This document shows, piece by piece, positions 1 through 7,551 of a stretch of 64,000 bases of DNA. Origin of the DNA: Leifsonia sp. Root112D2 (lineage in GTDB: Bacteria > Actinomycetota > Actinomycetes > Actinomycetales > Microbacteriaceae); contig NZ_LMCU01000001.1 in assembly GCF_001424905.1 (NCBI RefSeq), forward strand, positions 124,001 to 188,000, in the 5' to 3' direction. Made by a program: the position numbers and the translations under genes. The notes below the pieces were generated by a model. The model was not told the DNA's origin. It worked only from the letters and a program-made list of their open reading frames with translations, and did not search any database. Numbering within the stretch: the stretch's first letter is position 1; each line of letters begins with the position of its first letter.

Positions 1-1203
1 GAGCAGCAGATCGACCAGGGTGGACTTGCCCGCCCCAGTTGAGCCCGCCAGGCCCAGGGTGCTGCCCAATGGAAGCGTCAGATCGATGGCTTTCAGCGCG
101 GGCTGCCCCGACCCCGGATACGTGAAGCTCACGTTCTTCAGCGAGAGACCCTTCGGCTCCCCCACGATTGCTGTGCGCCCAATCGATTCCGCGTGCGCCA
201 GGTAGCCCTGGGCATCATGGATGTCATCGATTACCGTGCGCACGATCGGCACGCTGGCGTTCGTCTGGGTCATGACGGCCTGGAACCCGGTGAGGGAGGG
301 AACGAGCCTGAAACCAGCAACCCCGAAGAGCGCTATCGCCGAGAATGCCTGGGCAACGCCTCCGACCAGATAAGCAGCGCCACCGACGAGCAGAAATCCC
401 CCGACCAGGGCGCCATCGAAGATGAACTTCGGCAACATGCCCAGAAAACTGATGTTGGCGCGGGCTCGCGTGGTGTGGATGCGATTCTTGTGTACCACCG
501 CTGCTACCGTGTCTGCACTGTTGCGCAGCGTGATCTCCTTGAGCGTCGCCACCATGTCGGTCATTAATGAGGCCACTTTGAAGGAGTAGTCCCGGTTGAC
601 CCGACCCGCCTCGACCGAACGACGAGAAACCCACAGGTAGAGAACCAATGCGATGAGACCGAGATAGACGAGCGTGATGGCGGCCGTTGCCGGCTGCGCG
701 ATCACGAGAACGGCGACCACTGCAACGAAGGTGGTGAGCATGGTGGGCAGCGAGAGCAGCGGAAGCATGAATCCTCCGACCACCGCGGCGATGCCCACAT
801 CGGCGAGGCGAACCAGCTGCGCGGTGTTGCGCTTGAGGCGCTCCGTCCACGGCGCCTTGATGTACGCGTCGAAGAGCCTGTCGCCGATCTCCAGTTCGTA
901 TGAGGCGAACCGCCGCGTCGCCGACCACTGCAACAGCACAGCGATGGCGGACTTCAGAATGATCAGCGCACAGACCGAGACCAGAACCCAGATATAACCA
1001 TCCGACTCGATGCGCCCGATCAAAGGAATGTTGATGGGCTGATTCTGGACCATTCCGGTGAGCGAGACGGCCAGGAGCATCAACGCGACTACATCCAACC
1101 CGGCAAGCGCACACGAGGCGATTACATAGAACCAGAGGAAGGGCTGGGCCCGCGCCGGCAGCATCGGCATGAGCTGCCTCAGCGTCTGCCAACTGACCTT
1201 CAC
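1..1203 (-). CDS. ABC exporter, fused permease-ATPase (PglK-like), partial
   Basis: Permease fused to an ATPase; the window edge removes the C-terminal part of the ATPase. The GTG start at 1203 is preceded by GGAGGA with 6 nt spacing. About six hydrophobic segments fill residues 15-320. The nucleotide-binding domain begins near residue 350 with an aromatic A-loop (FTYPGSG, about 360-366) and Walker A GSTGAGKST at about 387-395. The segment AGFRLVPSLTG just before the ATPase resembles PglK-type flippases, which translocate lipid-linked oligosaccharides; this is a family resemblance only. It is the last visible gene of a minus-strand run with two glycosyltransferases and the uronic-acid genes, so export of their glycan is the likely job. 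A general drug or lipid exporter cannot be excluded. Confidence 0.85.
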   Translation of the reverse strand, partial: MKVSWQTLRQLMPMLPARAQPFLWFYVIASCALAGLDVVALMLLAVSLTGMVQNQPINIPLIGRIESDGYIWVLVSVCALIILKSAIAVLLQWSATRRFASYELEIGDRLFDAYIKAPWTERLKRNTAQLVRLADVGIAAVVGGFMLPLLSLPTMLTTFVAVVAVLVIAQPATAAITLVYLGLIALVLYLWVSRRSVEAGRVNRDYSFKVASLMTDMVATLKEITLRNSADTVAAVVHKNRIHTTRARANISFLGMLPKFIFDGALVGGFLLVGGAAYLVGGVAQAFSAIALFGVAGFRLVPSLTGFQAVMTQTNASVPIVRTVIDDIHDAQGYLAHAESIGRTAIVGEPKGLSLKNVSFTYPGSGQPALKAIDLTLPLGSTLGLAGSTGAGKSTLVDLLL

Positions 1204-1309
1204 GTCGGATCCTCCGTCTTCGATGTTCTCAAGCGTTCTATGTTCCCATAGTCCGGCTGATCGTCCGCCCGACGAGCCGGGCCGGCGGTGCACGTTCTCT
1301 GGCCTGCGC

Positions 1310-2539
1310 TCAGGAGCGCAGAAACGCCTCGAGCACTCGTGCGGAGGCCTCCCCGTTGTGCACGGCCGCTATGAAAGCGGGTCCGGATGCCGCGACCGCC
1401 CGGTAGTCCTCGCGGTTCGCCAGTACATGCTCCAACACAGCTCGCAGCGTCGCGGGTGTGGCCTCGACGATCGGCACATCCACACCGTATTCACGCCTCA
1501 CATGGTCGCGCACCTGCTCGTGAACGTGCCCGATCACGAGTCTGCCGGCGGCCATGGCCTGCAGCGCAACTGTTGAATAGTTGCCGATGCGGAACTGCTC
1601 GAGAACGATGTCTGCCTGGCGGTAGACATCCGGCATCTGGGTCGCGGGAACACCCTGAATTCTGCGGTACTCGATCGCCCCACTTGCGGCCAGTTGCGTG
1701 GCCGCCGGTTCGATGAGGTCCGTTCCCTTGATGACCGGGTTGCTGGGCGCGTGGATGACCACGGGCGTCTCTCGTTCCAGCGCGGCATCATCGCTCTGCC
1801 ACAGCGCGGGTTCGACCACGTTCGGAAGCCAGCTCGCGTCCGGCCAGTCGAGAAGTTGTTCGGGAGTGGCAACGAATACCGGCGCATGTGATTCGACAAG
1901 CACCACCCGATTGGCCAACGCCTGTTTCTCAAGCACCGGAATCGCATCCCAGCTCTCGTCGCGGAACGGTGACCATTCATCGAGTTCTCGATGCCGACTC
2001 GGCAGGCGAAGGTCACTGCCATGGCTGAGCATGGCCACGCGAAGGCCCGCCGCGCGCAGCGCCTGCACCTCTCGAACAACCGACTCATCGAACAGGCCGC
2101 CGAAGATCGGACGCTCCGCCTCCACGATCACATGGGTGAAGCCGCGCGTGACCGCGCGAAACTGGGCGCGCTGCCACCGCGTGGAGCGCACGAAAACGCG
2201 TACCGGAACGGCGTTATCGCTGGGGAACCCGAAATCGTCGTCCAGGCGATACTGCATGCTCACAGAGCCAACGCCATCGAGCCTCTCGACGGCACGTGCC
2301 CATGCATATCCTTGCCCGGAGAAGTTGACAGGAGCGATGTACACGCGAGTCGGCGTGCTCGGTGCGGCCGGCGGCCGTGGAACATCCCGCGCGGTAAAGC
2401 CGTACTTGGCGGGGTTGAGACGCATCGCGATGCGCTCCGGAACGCGATTGATGACGCCGTCAACGGCTTTGTTGACCGGGGCCGGCCATGAGGCACGGGA
2501 TCGTGCCACGCGTGCAGCAAACGAACGAATCATTGTCAT
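1310..2539 (-). CDS. GT-B fold glycosyltransferase
   Basis: 409 residues. The N-terminal half is weakly conserved. The C-terminal half has the GT4-type donor-binding pattern: HAPSNPVIKGTDLI at about 270-283, then YSTVALQAMAAGRLVIG at about 325-341, where the family expects its nucleotide-sugar contacts. The usual E-x7-E is replaced by a variant, so the GT4 assignment is by fold pattern. ATG at 2539 overlaps the stop of the upstream glycosyltransferase (ATGA), so the two are probably translated together. A 106 bp gap separates it from the ABC exporter downstream. Donor and acceptor are unknown; context suggests addition of one sugar to a surface glycan on the cytoplasmic face. Confidence 0.75.
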   Translation of the reverse strand: MTMIRSFAARVARSRASWPAPVNKAVDGVINRVPERIAMRLNPAKYGFTARDVPRPPAAPSTPTRVYIAPVNFSGQGYAWARAVERLDGVGSVSMQYRLDDDFGFPSDNAVPVRVFVRSTRWQRAQFRAVTRGFTHVIVEAERPIFGGLFDESVVREVQALRAAGLRVAMLSHGSDLRLPSRHRELDEWSPFRDESWDAIPVLEKQALANRVVLVESHAPVFVATPEQLLDWPDASWLPNVVEPALWQSDDAALERETPVVIHAPSNPVIKGTDLIEPAATQLAASGAIEYRRIQGVPATQMPDVYRQADIVLEQFRIGNYSTVALQAMAAGRLVIGHVHEQVRDHVRREYGVDVPIVEATPATLRAVLEHVLANREDYRAVAASGPAFIAAVHNGEASARVLEAFLRS

Positions 2540-3681
2540 CTCCTCGCAGCCTCCCCGACCACGGATGCCGCCCTGCGTGCAACAGCGGAGATATCAACGG
2601 TGTCTACAGCGACGGCCCGGATGCGCGCACGCTCCGCGTTTGTCGGCGCCGCCGACAGCACCGCCACCAACGCTTGGCTTACAGCGTCGTCGTCATAGTC
2701 AACGGCGTAACCGAGGCGATCCTTCTCGATGGCCTCACGCCCCGGACCGACGCCCGCATAGACGACGGGAACGCCACACGCGATAGCCGCGTGAATCTTG
2801 GTGGGATACGCGAAGTCGTAGCCCTGTCCCGGCTTCATACTCACGAGTCCCGCGTGCGCGGAACGAAGCCAGCTCGCGGCCTCAGACGGAGGAACCACCC
2901 CGTGGAATTCGACCGCGGAGAGCTTCAGTTCACCCGCGAGACGCACGAGTTTGTCGCGCGCGCTGCCCTGCCCGAGAAAGACCAGGCGCGCATCCGGCAC
3001 CGCCTGGAGCGCCTTCGCAAAGGCTCGCACGAAGATGTCCGCGCCCTGCCACTCCGAGGTCGTGCCCGCGTACACGACCAAGGGCGGGGTGTCGATGCGC
3101 GGTCCGTCCGGAGTGAAGATCGTCGTATCGATGCCGTTGCGAATCACGCTCACGCGGTCGTGGCCGCCCAGCTCGCGCACTCGTACGGCGACGCCGTCGG
3201 TCACGGCGATAACGGAACGAGCACCACGAAGCGCGAACGACTCGAGACGCCTGACAATGCGCACAACGAATGCGGGAGCGCCGGTCGACTCCGAGGCGTC
3301 AGACCAAATATCTGCCGCGTAATAGACATAGGGCGTGCGCCGGATCGCCGCGGCAATGCGCACGATGAATCCCGTTGTGGGTGGCGGCTCTGTGACAATT
3401 ACGTCGCTGCGTCGCCCGAAGAGCACCCGAAAGAAGAGGGGAATATCGAAACTCATGTACTGCACATAGCCGCGCACATACCCCGCAGCGTCGCGCAGCA
3501 CCGGGAACCGTTTCACGCGCACCGTTGCCCTCGTGTCGGAATCCGCGTCGCCGGGCACGGTGGAGGTCAGCACCGTGACAGTATGACCGGCCTCATCCAA
3601 TGCGTTCGCGAGGGCCGCGAGGCGGTATGACGCCGCCGCGGGCTCCGGCGAGAAGATGCGGCTGGCTATGGTGACGCGCAT
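2536..3681 (-). CDS. Glycosyltransferase family 4
   Basis: 381 residues with a full GT4 layout. The N-terminal acceptor domain is of the WbuB/WcaI type, with the early motif SPEPAAASYRLAALANAL. The C-terminal donor domain has VVYAGTTSEWQGAD at about 205-218, then FLGQGSARDKL and YPTKIHAAIACGVPVVYAG near 293-311. It resembles transferases that add an acetamido sugar during O-antigen or exopolysaccharide synthesis; the sugar itself is not readable. The gene lies 4 nt downstream of the dehydrogenase at 3686 and overlaps the next glycosyltransferase by 4 nt, so all belong to one minus-strand operon. Confidence 0.88.
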   Translation of the reverse strand: MRVTIASRIFSPEPAAASYRLAALANALDEAGHTVTVLTSTVPGDADSDTRATVRVKRFPVLRDAAGYVRGYVQYMSFDIPLFFRVLFGRRSDVIVTEPPPTTGFIVRIAAAIRRTPYVYYAADIWSDASESTGAPAFVVRIVRRLESFALRGARSVIAVTDGVAVRVRELGGHDRVSVIRNGIDTTIFTPDGPRIDTPPLVVYAGTTSEWQGADIFVRAFAKALQAVPDARLVFLGQGSARDKLVRLAGELKLSAVEFHGVVPPSEAASWLRSAHAGLVSMKPGQGYDFAYPTKIHAAIACGVPVVYAGVGPGREAIEKDRLGYAVDYDDDAVSQALVAVLSAAPTNAERARIRAVAVDTVDISAVARRAASVVGEAARR

Positions 3682-3685
3682 CGGC

Positions 3686-4672
3686 CTAGAACTCGACCGA
3701 CTTGCCCGTCTTTGCGGATTCGATCACGCCTTCGACGACAGCGAGCACACGAAGGCCCTCCTCCATGGTCACGACATCGTGGCGGATGCCGAGCACCGCG
3801 TCGCGGAACGCCTCGTGCTCCACCCGCAACGGCTCGCGCTTGGGGAACGAGAACCGGGTGACGTCACCCTCGCTGACGCCGCGGAAGTTCGAGATCGACT
3901 CCCACTCGAGCGGGAAGGTGCCATTGGCATAAAAGGTGAGATCGCCGGTGGCGGTGTCGGCGACGAACGCTCCGCGCTCACCGGTGACGATGGCGACCCG
4001 TTCCTTCATCGGGCTGAGCCAGTTGACCACGTGGTTGACGACAACGCCACTCTCGAGACGGCCGGTGGCGAGCATCATGTCTTCGAACTCGCGCCCGCTC
4101 TTGTGAACCGTCTGCGCGTAGACGCTGCGATAAGGGCTCTGCACGACCCAGGCGGTGAGGTCGACATCGTGCGAGCCCAGGTCTTTGCCCACGCCGACGT
4201 CGGCGATGCGCGAAGGGAAAGGGCCCTGTCGGCGTGTGATGACCTGATAGACCTCGCCCAAGTCGCCAGCCTCGATGCGACGGCGCAGCTCCTGCAGGGC
4301 TGGGTTGAAGCGCTCGATGTGTCCGACGGCGCCCACGAGCCCTTTGACGGAGAAGGCATCGACCATGCGCTGCCCCTCCTCGACGGACTGGGAAATCGGC
4401 TTCTCCACCAGGGTGTGCACACCCGCCTCGGCGAGCTTGAGCGCGGCATCCTCGTGGAACCGGGTCGGTATCGCCACGACGGCCAGATCCAGACCAGCCG
4501 CGATGAGCGATTCGACGTCGGGAAGCACTTCGAGGTCGCCGGCCACGCCGTGTGGGTCACCGGCAGGGTCGGCAATGGCAACCAGCTCGACGCCGGGAAG
4601 CTCACGCAGCACGCGTGCGTGGTGGCGACCCATCATTCCTATGCCGATGAGCCCAGCGCGCAGATCGGCCAT
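3686..4672 (-). CDS. Gfo/Idh/MocA oxidoreductase, WbpB-like UDP-sugar 3-dehydrogenase
   Basis: 328 residues. A Rossmann motif GIGMMGRHHARVL sits at the N-terminus, the family Lys motif EKPIS at about 91-95, and GSHDVDLTAWV, carrying the conserved His, near 165-175. The family oxidises or reduces sugars with NAD(H). Next to a DegT aminotransferase and a left-handed beta-helix acetyltransferase it matches the WbpB-WbpE-WbpD order, in which WbpB oxidises C3 of UDP-GlcNAc uronic acid so that C3 can be aminated. The ATG shares one base with the aminotransferase stop (TAATG). The substrate is inferred from neighbours; the UDP-GlcNAc 6-dehydrogenase (WbpA) that would supply it is not in the window. 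Confidence 0.85.
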   Translation of the reverse strand: MADLRAGLIGIGMMGRHHARVLRELPGVELVAIADPAGDPHGVAGDLEVLPDVESLIAAGLDLAVVAIPTRFHEDAALKLAEAGVHTLVEKPISQSVEEGQRMVDAFSVKGLVGAVGHIERFNPALQELRRRIEAGDLGEVYQVITRRQGPFPSRIADVGVGKDLGSHDVDLTAWVVQSPYRSVYAQTVHKSGREFEDMMLATGRLESGVVVNHVVNWLSPMKERVAIVTGERGAFVADTATGDLTFYANGTFPLEWESISNFRGVSEGDVTRFSFPKREPLRVEHEAFRDAVLGIRHDVVTMEEGLRVLAVVEGVIESAKTGKSVEF

Positions 4673-5772
4673 TATGCGCCCGCCCCTGCGAGGGCGTTCA
4701 CCGCAGCGACGATGCGGTCGAGGTCGCGCTGGCTCAGCGAGGGGTGCACGGGCAGCGAGACGACCTCGGATGCCGCGCGCTCGGTCTCGGGCAGCTCGAG
4801 GCGGGGCGCGAAGCCCTTCAGCGAGTCAAGGCGGTGATTGGGTACCGGGTAGTACACGCCGCTTCCCACGTTGTACTCGCTTTTCAGCGCGGCAACGAAA
4901 CCGTCGCGATCCTGGGGCACCCGAATCGTGTACTGGTGATAGACGTGCACGGCGCGCTCATCGACGGGCGGAATGACCACACCGGAAAGGTTGGCGTTCA
5001 GGAATGCGGCATTCTTCCTGCGCTGAGCGGTCCAGGCCTCGACCTTGGTCAGCTGCACGCGGCCGATGGCGGCGTGGATGTCGGTCATGCGGGCGTTGAA
5101 GCCGACGATCTCGTTCTTGTATTGCGCCTCCATGCCCTGATTGCGCAGCAGCTTGACGGTGCGCTCGATCTCGGGTGTGGCGCAGGTGACCATGCCGCCC
5201 TCGCCGCTGGTCATGTTCTTCGTCGGGTAGAGGCTGAACATGGCGAACTGCCCGAACGTGCCCACGCGCTGCCCGTCGAGTTCGGCGCCGTGTGCCTGCG
5301 CGGCATCCTCAAAGAGTGCAACGCCACGACGGGCGGCGATCTCGGTGAGCTCACGCATCTTCGCCGGGTGACCGTACAGGTGCACGGGCATGATCGCCTT
5401 GGTCTTGCCCGTGATCGCGGCCTCCACGGCGACCGGATCGAGCGAGAAGTAGTCCGGTTCGATGTCGGCGAAGACCGGCGTGGCTCCCGTGAGCGCGACA
5501 GAGTTCGCGGTGGCCGCGAAGGTGAACGACGGCACGATGACCTCATCACCGGGGCCGACTCCGGCAGCCAGCAGCCCGAGGTGCAGACCCGAGGTACCCG
5601 AATTCACCGCGACGGATGCCCGCCCACCGACCATCACATCGGCGAACTCACGCTCGAAGGCCGCAACTTCAGGCCCTTGAGCGACCATGCCGGAACGCAG
5701 AACGCGATCGACCGCGGCGCGCTCGTCGTCGCCGATGATCGGCTTTGCGGGCGGAATGAACTCGTCAGTCAT
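4672..5772 (-). CDS. DegT/DnrJ/EryC1/StrS aminotransferase, WbpE-like
   Basis: 366 residues, typical for sugar-nucleotide aminotransferases that use PLP and glutamate. The PLP lysine lies in LYPTKNMTSGEGG near residue 184. Other family landmarks are VNSGTSGLHLGLLAAG near 55-70, FEDAAQAHGA near 155-164, and a C-terminal LPVHPSLS. The ATG at 5772 was chosen over an in-frame TTG nine bases upstream because AAAGAGG lies 9 nt before the ATG. It overlaps the acetyltransferase gene by 8 nt (ATGACTGA). The predicted step is amination of the 3-keto UDP-uronic acid made by the preceding dehydrogenase. Confidence 0.9.
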   Translation of the reverse strand: MTDEFIPPAKPIIGDDERAAVDRVLRSGMVAQGPEVAAFEREFADVMVGGRASVAVNSGTSGLHLGLLAAGVGPGDEVIVPSFTFAATANSVALTGATPVFADIEPDYFSLDPVAVEAAITGKTKAIMPVHLYGHPAKMRELTEIAARRGVALFEDAAQAHGAELDGQRVGTFGQFAMFSLYPTKNMTSGEGGMVTCATPEIERTVKLLRNQGMEAQYKNEIVGFNARMTDIHAAIGRVQLTKVEAWTAQRRKNAAFLNANLSGVVIPPVDERAVHVYHQYTIRVPQDRDGFVAALKSEYNVGSGVYYPVPNHRLDSLKGFAPRLELPETERAASEVVSLPVHPSLSQRDLDRIVAAVNALAGAGA

Positions 5773-6376
5773 GGGTGGCAACCTCTTTCAATGCGCCGTC
5801 GGTCTCTTCATATCGTGTCGCGGTCTGCGGGCAGACCCAGTGGCCGGCCTCTTCGATCAGGCGTACGCCAGCCTTGCCGACCCAGCCGATTCGCCGAGCG
5901 GGAACGCCGGCCATGAGGGCAAAGTCGGGAACGTCCTTCGTGACGACGGCACCAGCGGCCACCGTGGCCCAGGCGCCGATCGTGACCGGCGCAACACACA
6001 CCGCACGAGCGCCGATGGCCGCACCATCGTGAATGGTTACGCCAACCGACTCCCAGTCGTGCGCGCTCTTGAGCGAGCCATCCGGGTTGATCGCCCGCGG
6101 GTACGTGTCATTGGTCAGTACGACAGCGGGCCCGATGAACACGCCTTTGCCGAGCACAGCGGGCTCATACACGAGCGCATAGTTCTGCACCTTGCAGTTG
6201 TCGCCCATGACAACGCCTGTGCCGATGTAGGCACCACGACCCACAATGCAGTTCACGCCGAGGCTGGCGTCTTCTCGAACCTGGGCGAGGTGCCAGATTG
6301 CGCTTCCCTCGCCAATGTCTGCGCGCTCGGAAACGTCTGCGGATGGCGCGACGCGCGCGTTGACATGAATGCTCAA
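5765..6376 (-). CDS. Left-handed beta-helix acetyltransferase, WbpD-like
   Basis: 203 residues. Hexapeptide repeats run from about residue 15 to 165 (for example IGEGSAIW, VNCIVGRGAYIGTG, IGARAVCVAPVTIGAWATVAAGAVV), the parallel beta-helix of acetyl-CoA-dependent N-acetyltransferases. The TTG start at 6376 is preceded by AAGGAG with 5 nt spacing and gives the N-terminus MSIH, as in WbpD homologues; a longer ATG form would run into the divergent gene at 6449. The predicted reaction is N-acetylation of the 3-amino group of the UDP-uronic acid, completing a diacetamido sugar. First gene of the minus-strand operon that continues to the ABC exporter. Confidence 0.85.
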   Translation of the reverse strand: MSIHVNARVAPSADVSERADIGEGSAIWHLAQVREDASLGVNCIVGRGAYIGTGVVMGDNCKVQNYALVYEPAVLGKGVFIGPAVVLTNDTYPRAINPDGSLKSAHDWESVGVTIHDGAAIGARAVCVAPVTIGAWATVAAGAVVTKDVPDFALMAGVPARRIGWVGKAGVRLIEEAGHWVCPQTATRYEETDGALKEVATHD

Positions 6377-6448
6377 TTGGGCTCCTTGCACCTCAGGAGT
6401 CTCGGCAGGGTGCCCAATAAGACTAATGCCTTCTGCAACAATGGCCAT

Positions 6449-7159
6449 ATGACAGAGGCCGTTTCGCAGGAGCCCGCCGATGCCGTCGAACCCGATCACG
6501 AGACGTGGATCGTCATTCCCCTCTACAACGAAGCGAGCGTCATCGGGGGCGTCGTTTCGGAGTTGTCGGCATACTTCGACCACATCGTGTGCATCGACGA
6601 CGGTAGCACCGACGGCTCGGCCGAGGTTGCTCAGGCGGCCGGCGCACGGGTGATCCGGCATCCGGTGAATCTCGGGCAGGGGGCGGCGCTGCAGACGGGC
6701 ATCTCCTACGTCGTCTCCCAGCCGGGTGCGCGCTACATCGTCACCTTTGACGCCGATGGCCAGCATCGCATCGAAGACGCTCTCGGGATGCTGCGAGTGG
6801 CGCGCGAACACGACCTTGCCATCGTCTTCGGCTCGCGCTTTCTCGATGACCGAACGCAGCCCGGCATCGCCAAGAAGATCATTCTCAAGACGGCGGTGTG
6901 GGTCACGAACCGCACAACGGGGCTGCGCCTGACGGATGCGCACAACGGACTGCGCGTCATCCGGGTGGATGCGGCTCGCCTGATCGACCTGCAGCAGGAT
7001 CGCATGGCGCACGCCACCGAGATTGTCCTGAAGCTGGGGCGCACCAAGCTTCCGTGGGAGGAGTACCCCGTTGAGTTGCTCTACACCGACTATTCGAAGG
7101 CCAAGGGCCAGTCCATTCTCAACTCGGTGAATATTCTCGTCGACCTGTTGGTGCGTTAG
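6449..7159 (+). CDS. GT2 glycosyltransferase, polyprenyl-phosphate sugar synthase type (DPM1-like)
   Basis: 236 residues, a single GT-A domain without trailing membrane segments. Motifs: VIPLYNEASVIGGVV near 19-33, CIDDGSTDGSAE near 50-61, and the metal-binding TFDADGQHRIED near 100-111. Enzymes of this form usually move one sugar from a nucleotide donor onto a polyprenyl phosphate on the cytoplasmic face. A DUF2304 membrane protein follows after 17 nt, a pairing seen in many genomes. The ATG at 6449 has no clear ribosome site; AACAAT ends 6 nt upstream, so a leaderless message is possible. Divergent from the WbpD-like gene. Confidence 0.88.
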   Translation: MTEAVSQEPADAVEPDHETWIVIPLYNEASVIGGVVSELSAYFDHIVCIDDGSTDGSAEVAQAAGARVIRHPVNLGQGAALQTGISYVVSQPGARYIVTFDADGQHRIEDALGMLRVAREHDLAIVFGSRFLDDRTQPGIAKKIILKTAVWVTNRTTGLRLTDAHNGLRVIRVDAARLIDLQQDRMAHATEIVLKLGRTKLPWEEYPVELLYTDYSKAKGQSILNSVNILVDLLVR

Positions 7160-7176
7160 AGGAGTCGGAGACACTC

Positions 7177-7551
7177 ATGTGGATTCAAATCATTCTCGTC
7201 ATCGCCGTCGTGGTGATTGGTCTGGCGCTCGCGCGGCCCTCCGGCGGCGACAACCACCTCGCACTACGACGCCTGTTCATGGTCGGTTTCATCGTGATCG
7301 CCGTTGTCTCGATCCTGTTTCCACAATGGCTCTCCTGGGTGGCGAAGCTGGTCGGGGTGGGCCGGGGCACCGACCTGTTGCTTTACGCCCTTGTGCTCGC
7401 GTTCCTCATTTACGTCTCAACGGCGTATCGCCGCAATGTGCAGCTGAACCGTAAGCTCACGGCTCTCGCCCGCGAATTGGCACTCGCCGAGGCCCGGGTT
7501 GAAGATGCCGCAGCGAGCACGACGAACACGCCAAAGGATTCGACGGACTAG
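7177..7551 (+). CDS. DUF2304 membrane protein
   Basis: 124 residues. There are three hydrophobic segments at about 2-20, 31-50 and 65-83, then a charged helical tail (QLNRKLTALARELALAEARVED) likely to form a coiled coil. It matches DUF2304, found beside DPM1-like GT2 enzymes and thought to anchor or partner them at the membrane. GGAGTCGGAG precedes the ATG. Its last four bases overlap the convergent DUF6541 gene. Role inferred from gene partnership only. Confidence 0.85.
   Translation: MWIQIILVIAVVVIGLALARPSGGDNHLALRRLFMVGFIVIAVVSILFPQWLSWVAKLVGVGRGTDLLLYALVLAFLIYVSTAYRRNVQLNRKLTALARELALAEARVEDAAASTTNTPKDSTD

Noticed and set aside
224..1192. 322-codon minus-strand frame
   Set aside because: It is shifted against the ABC exporter frame, which has a GTG start with GGAGGA, membrane helices and a Walker A motif; the shifted frame has none of these.
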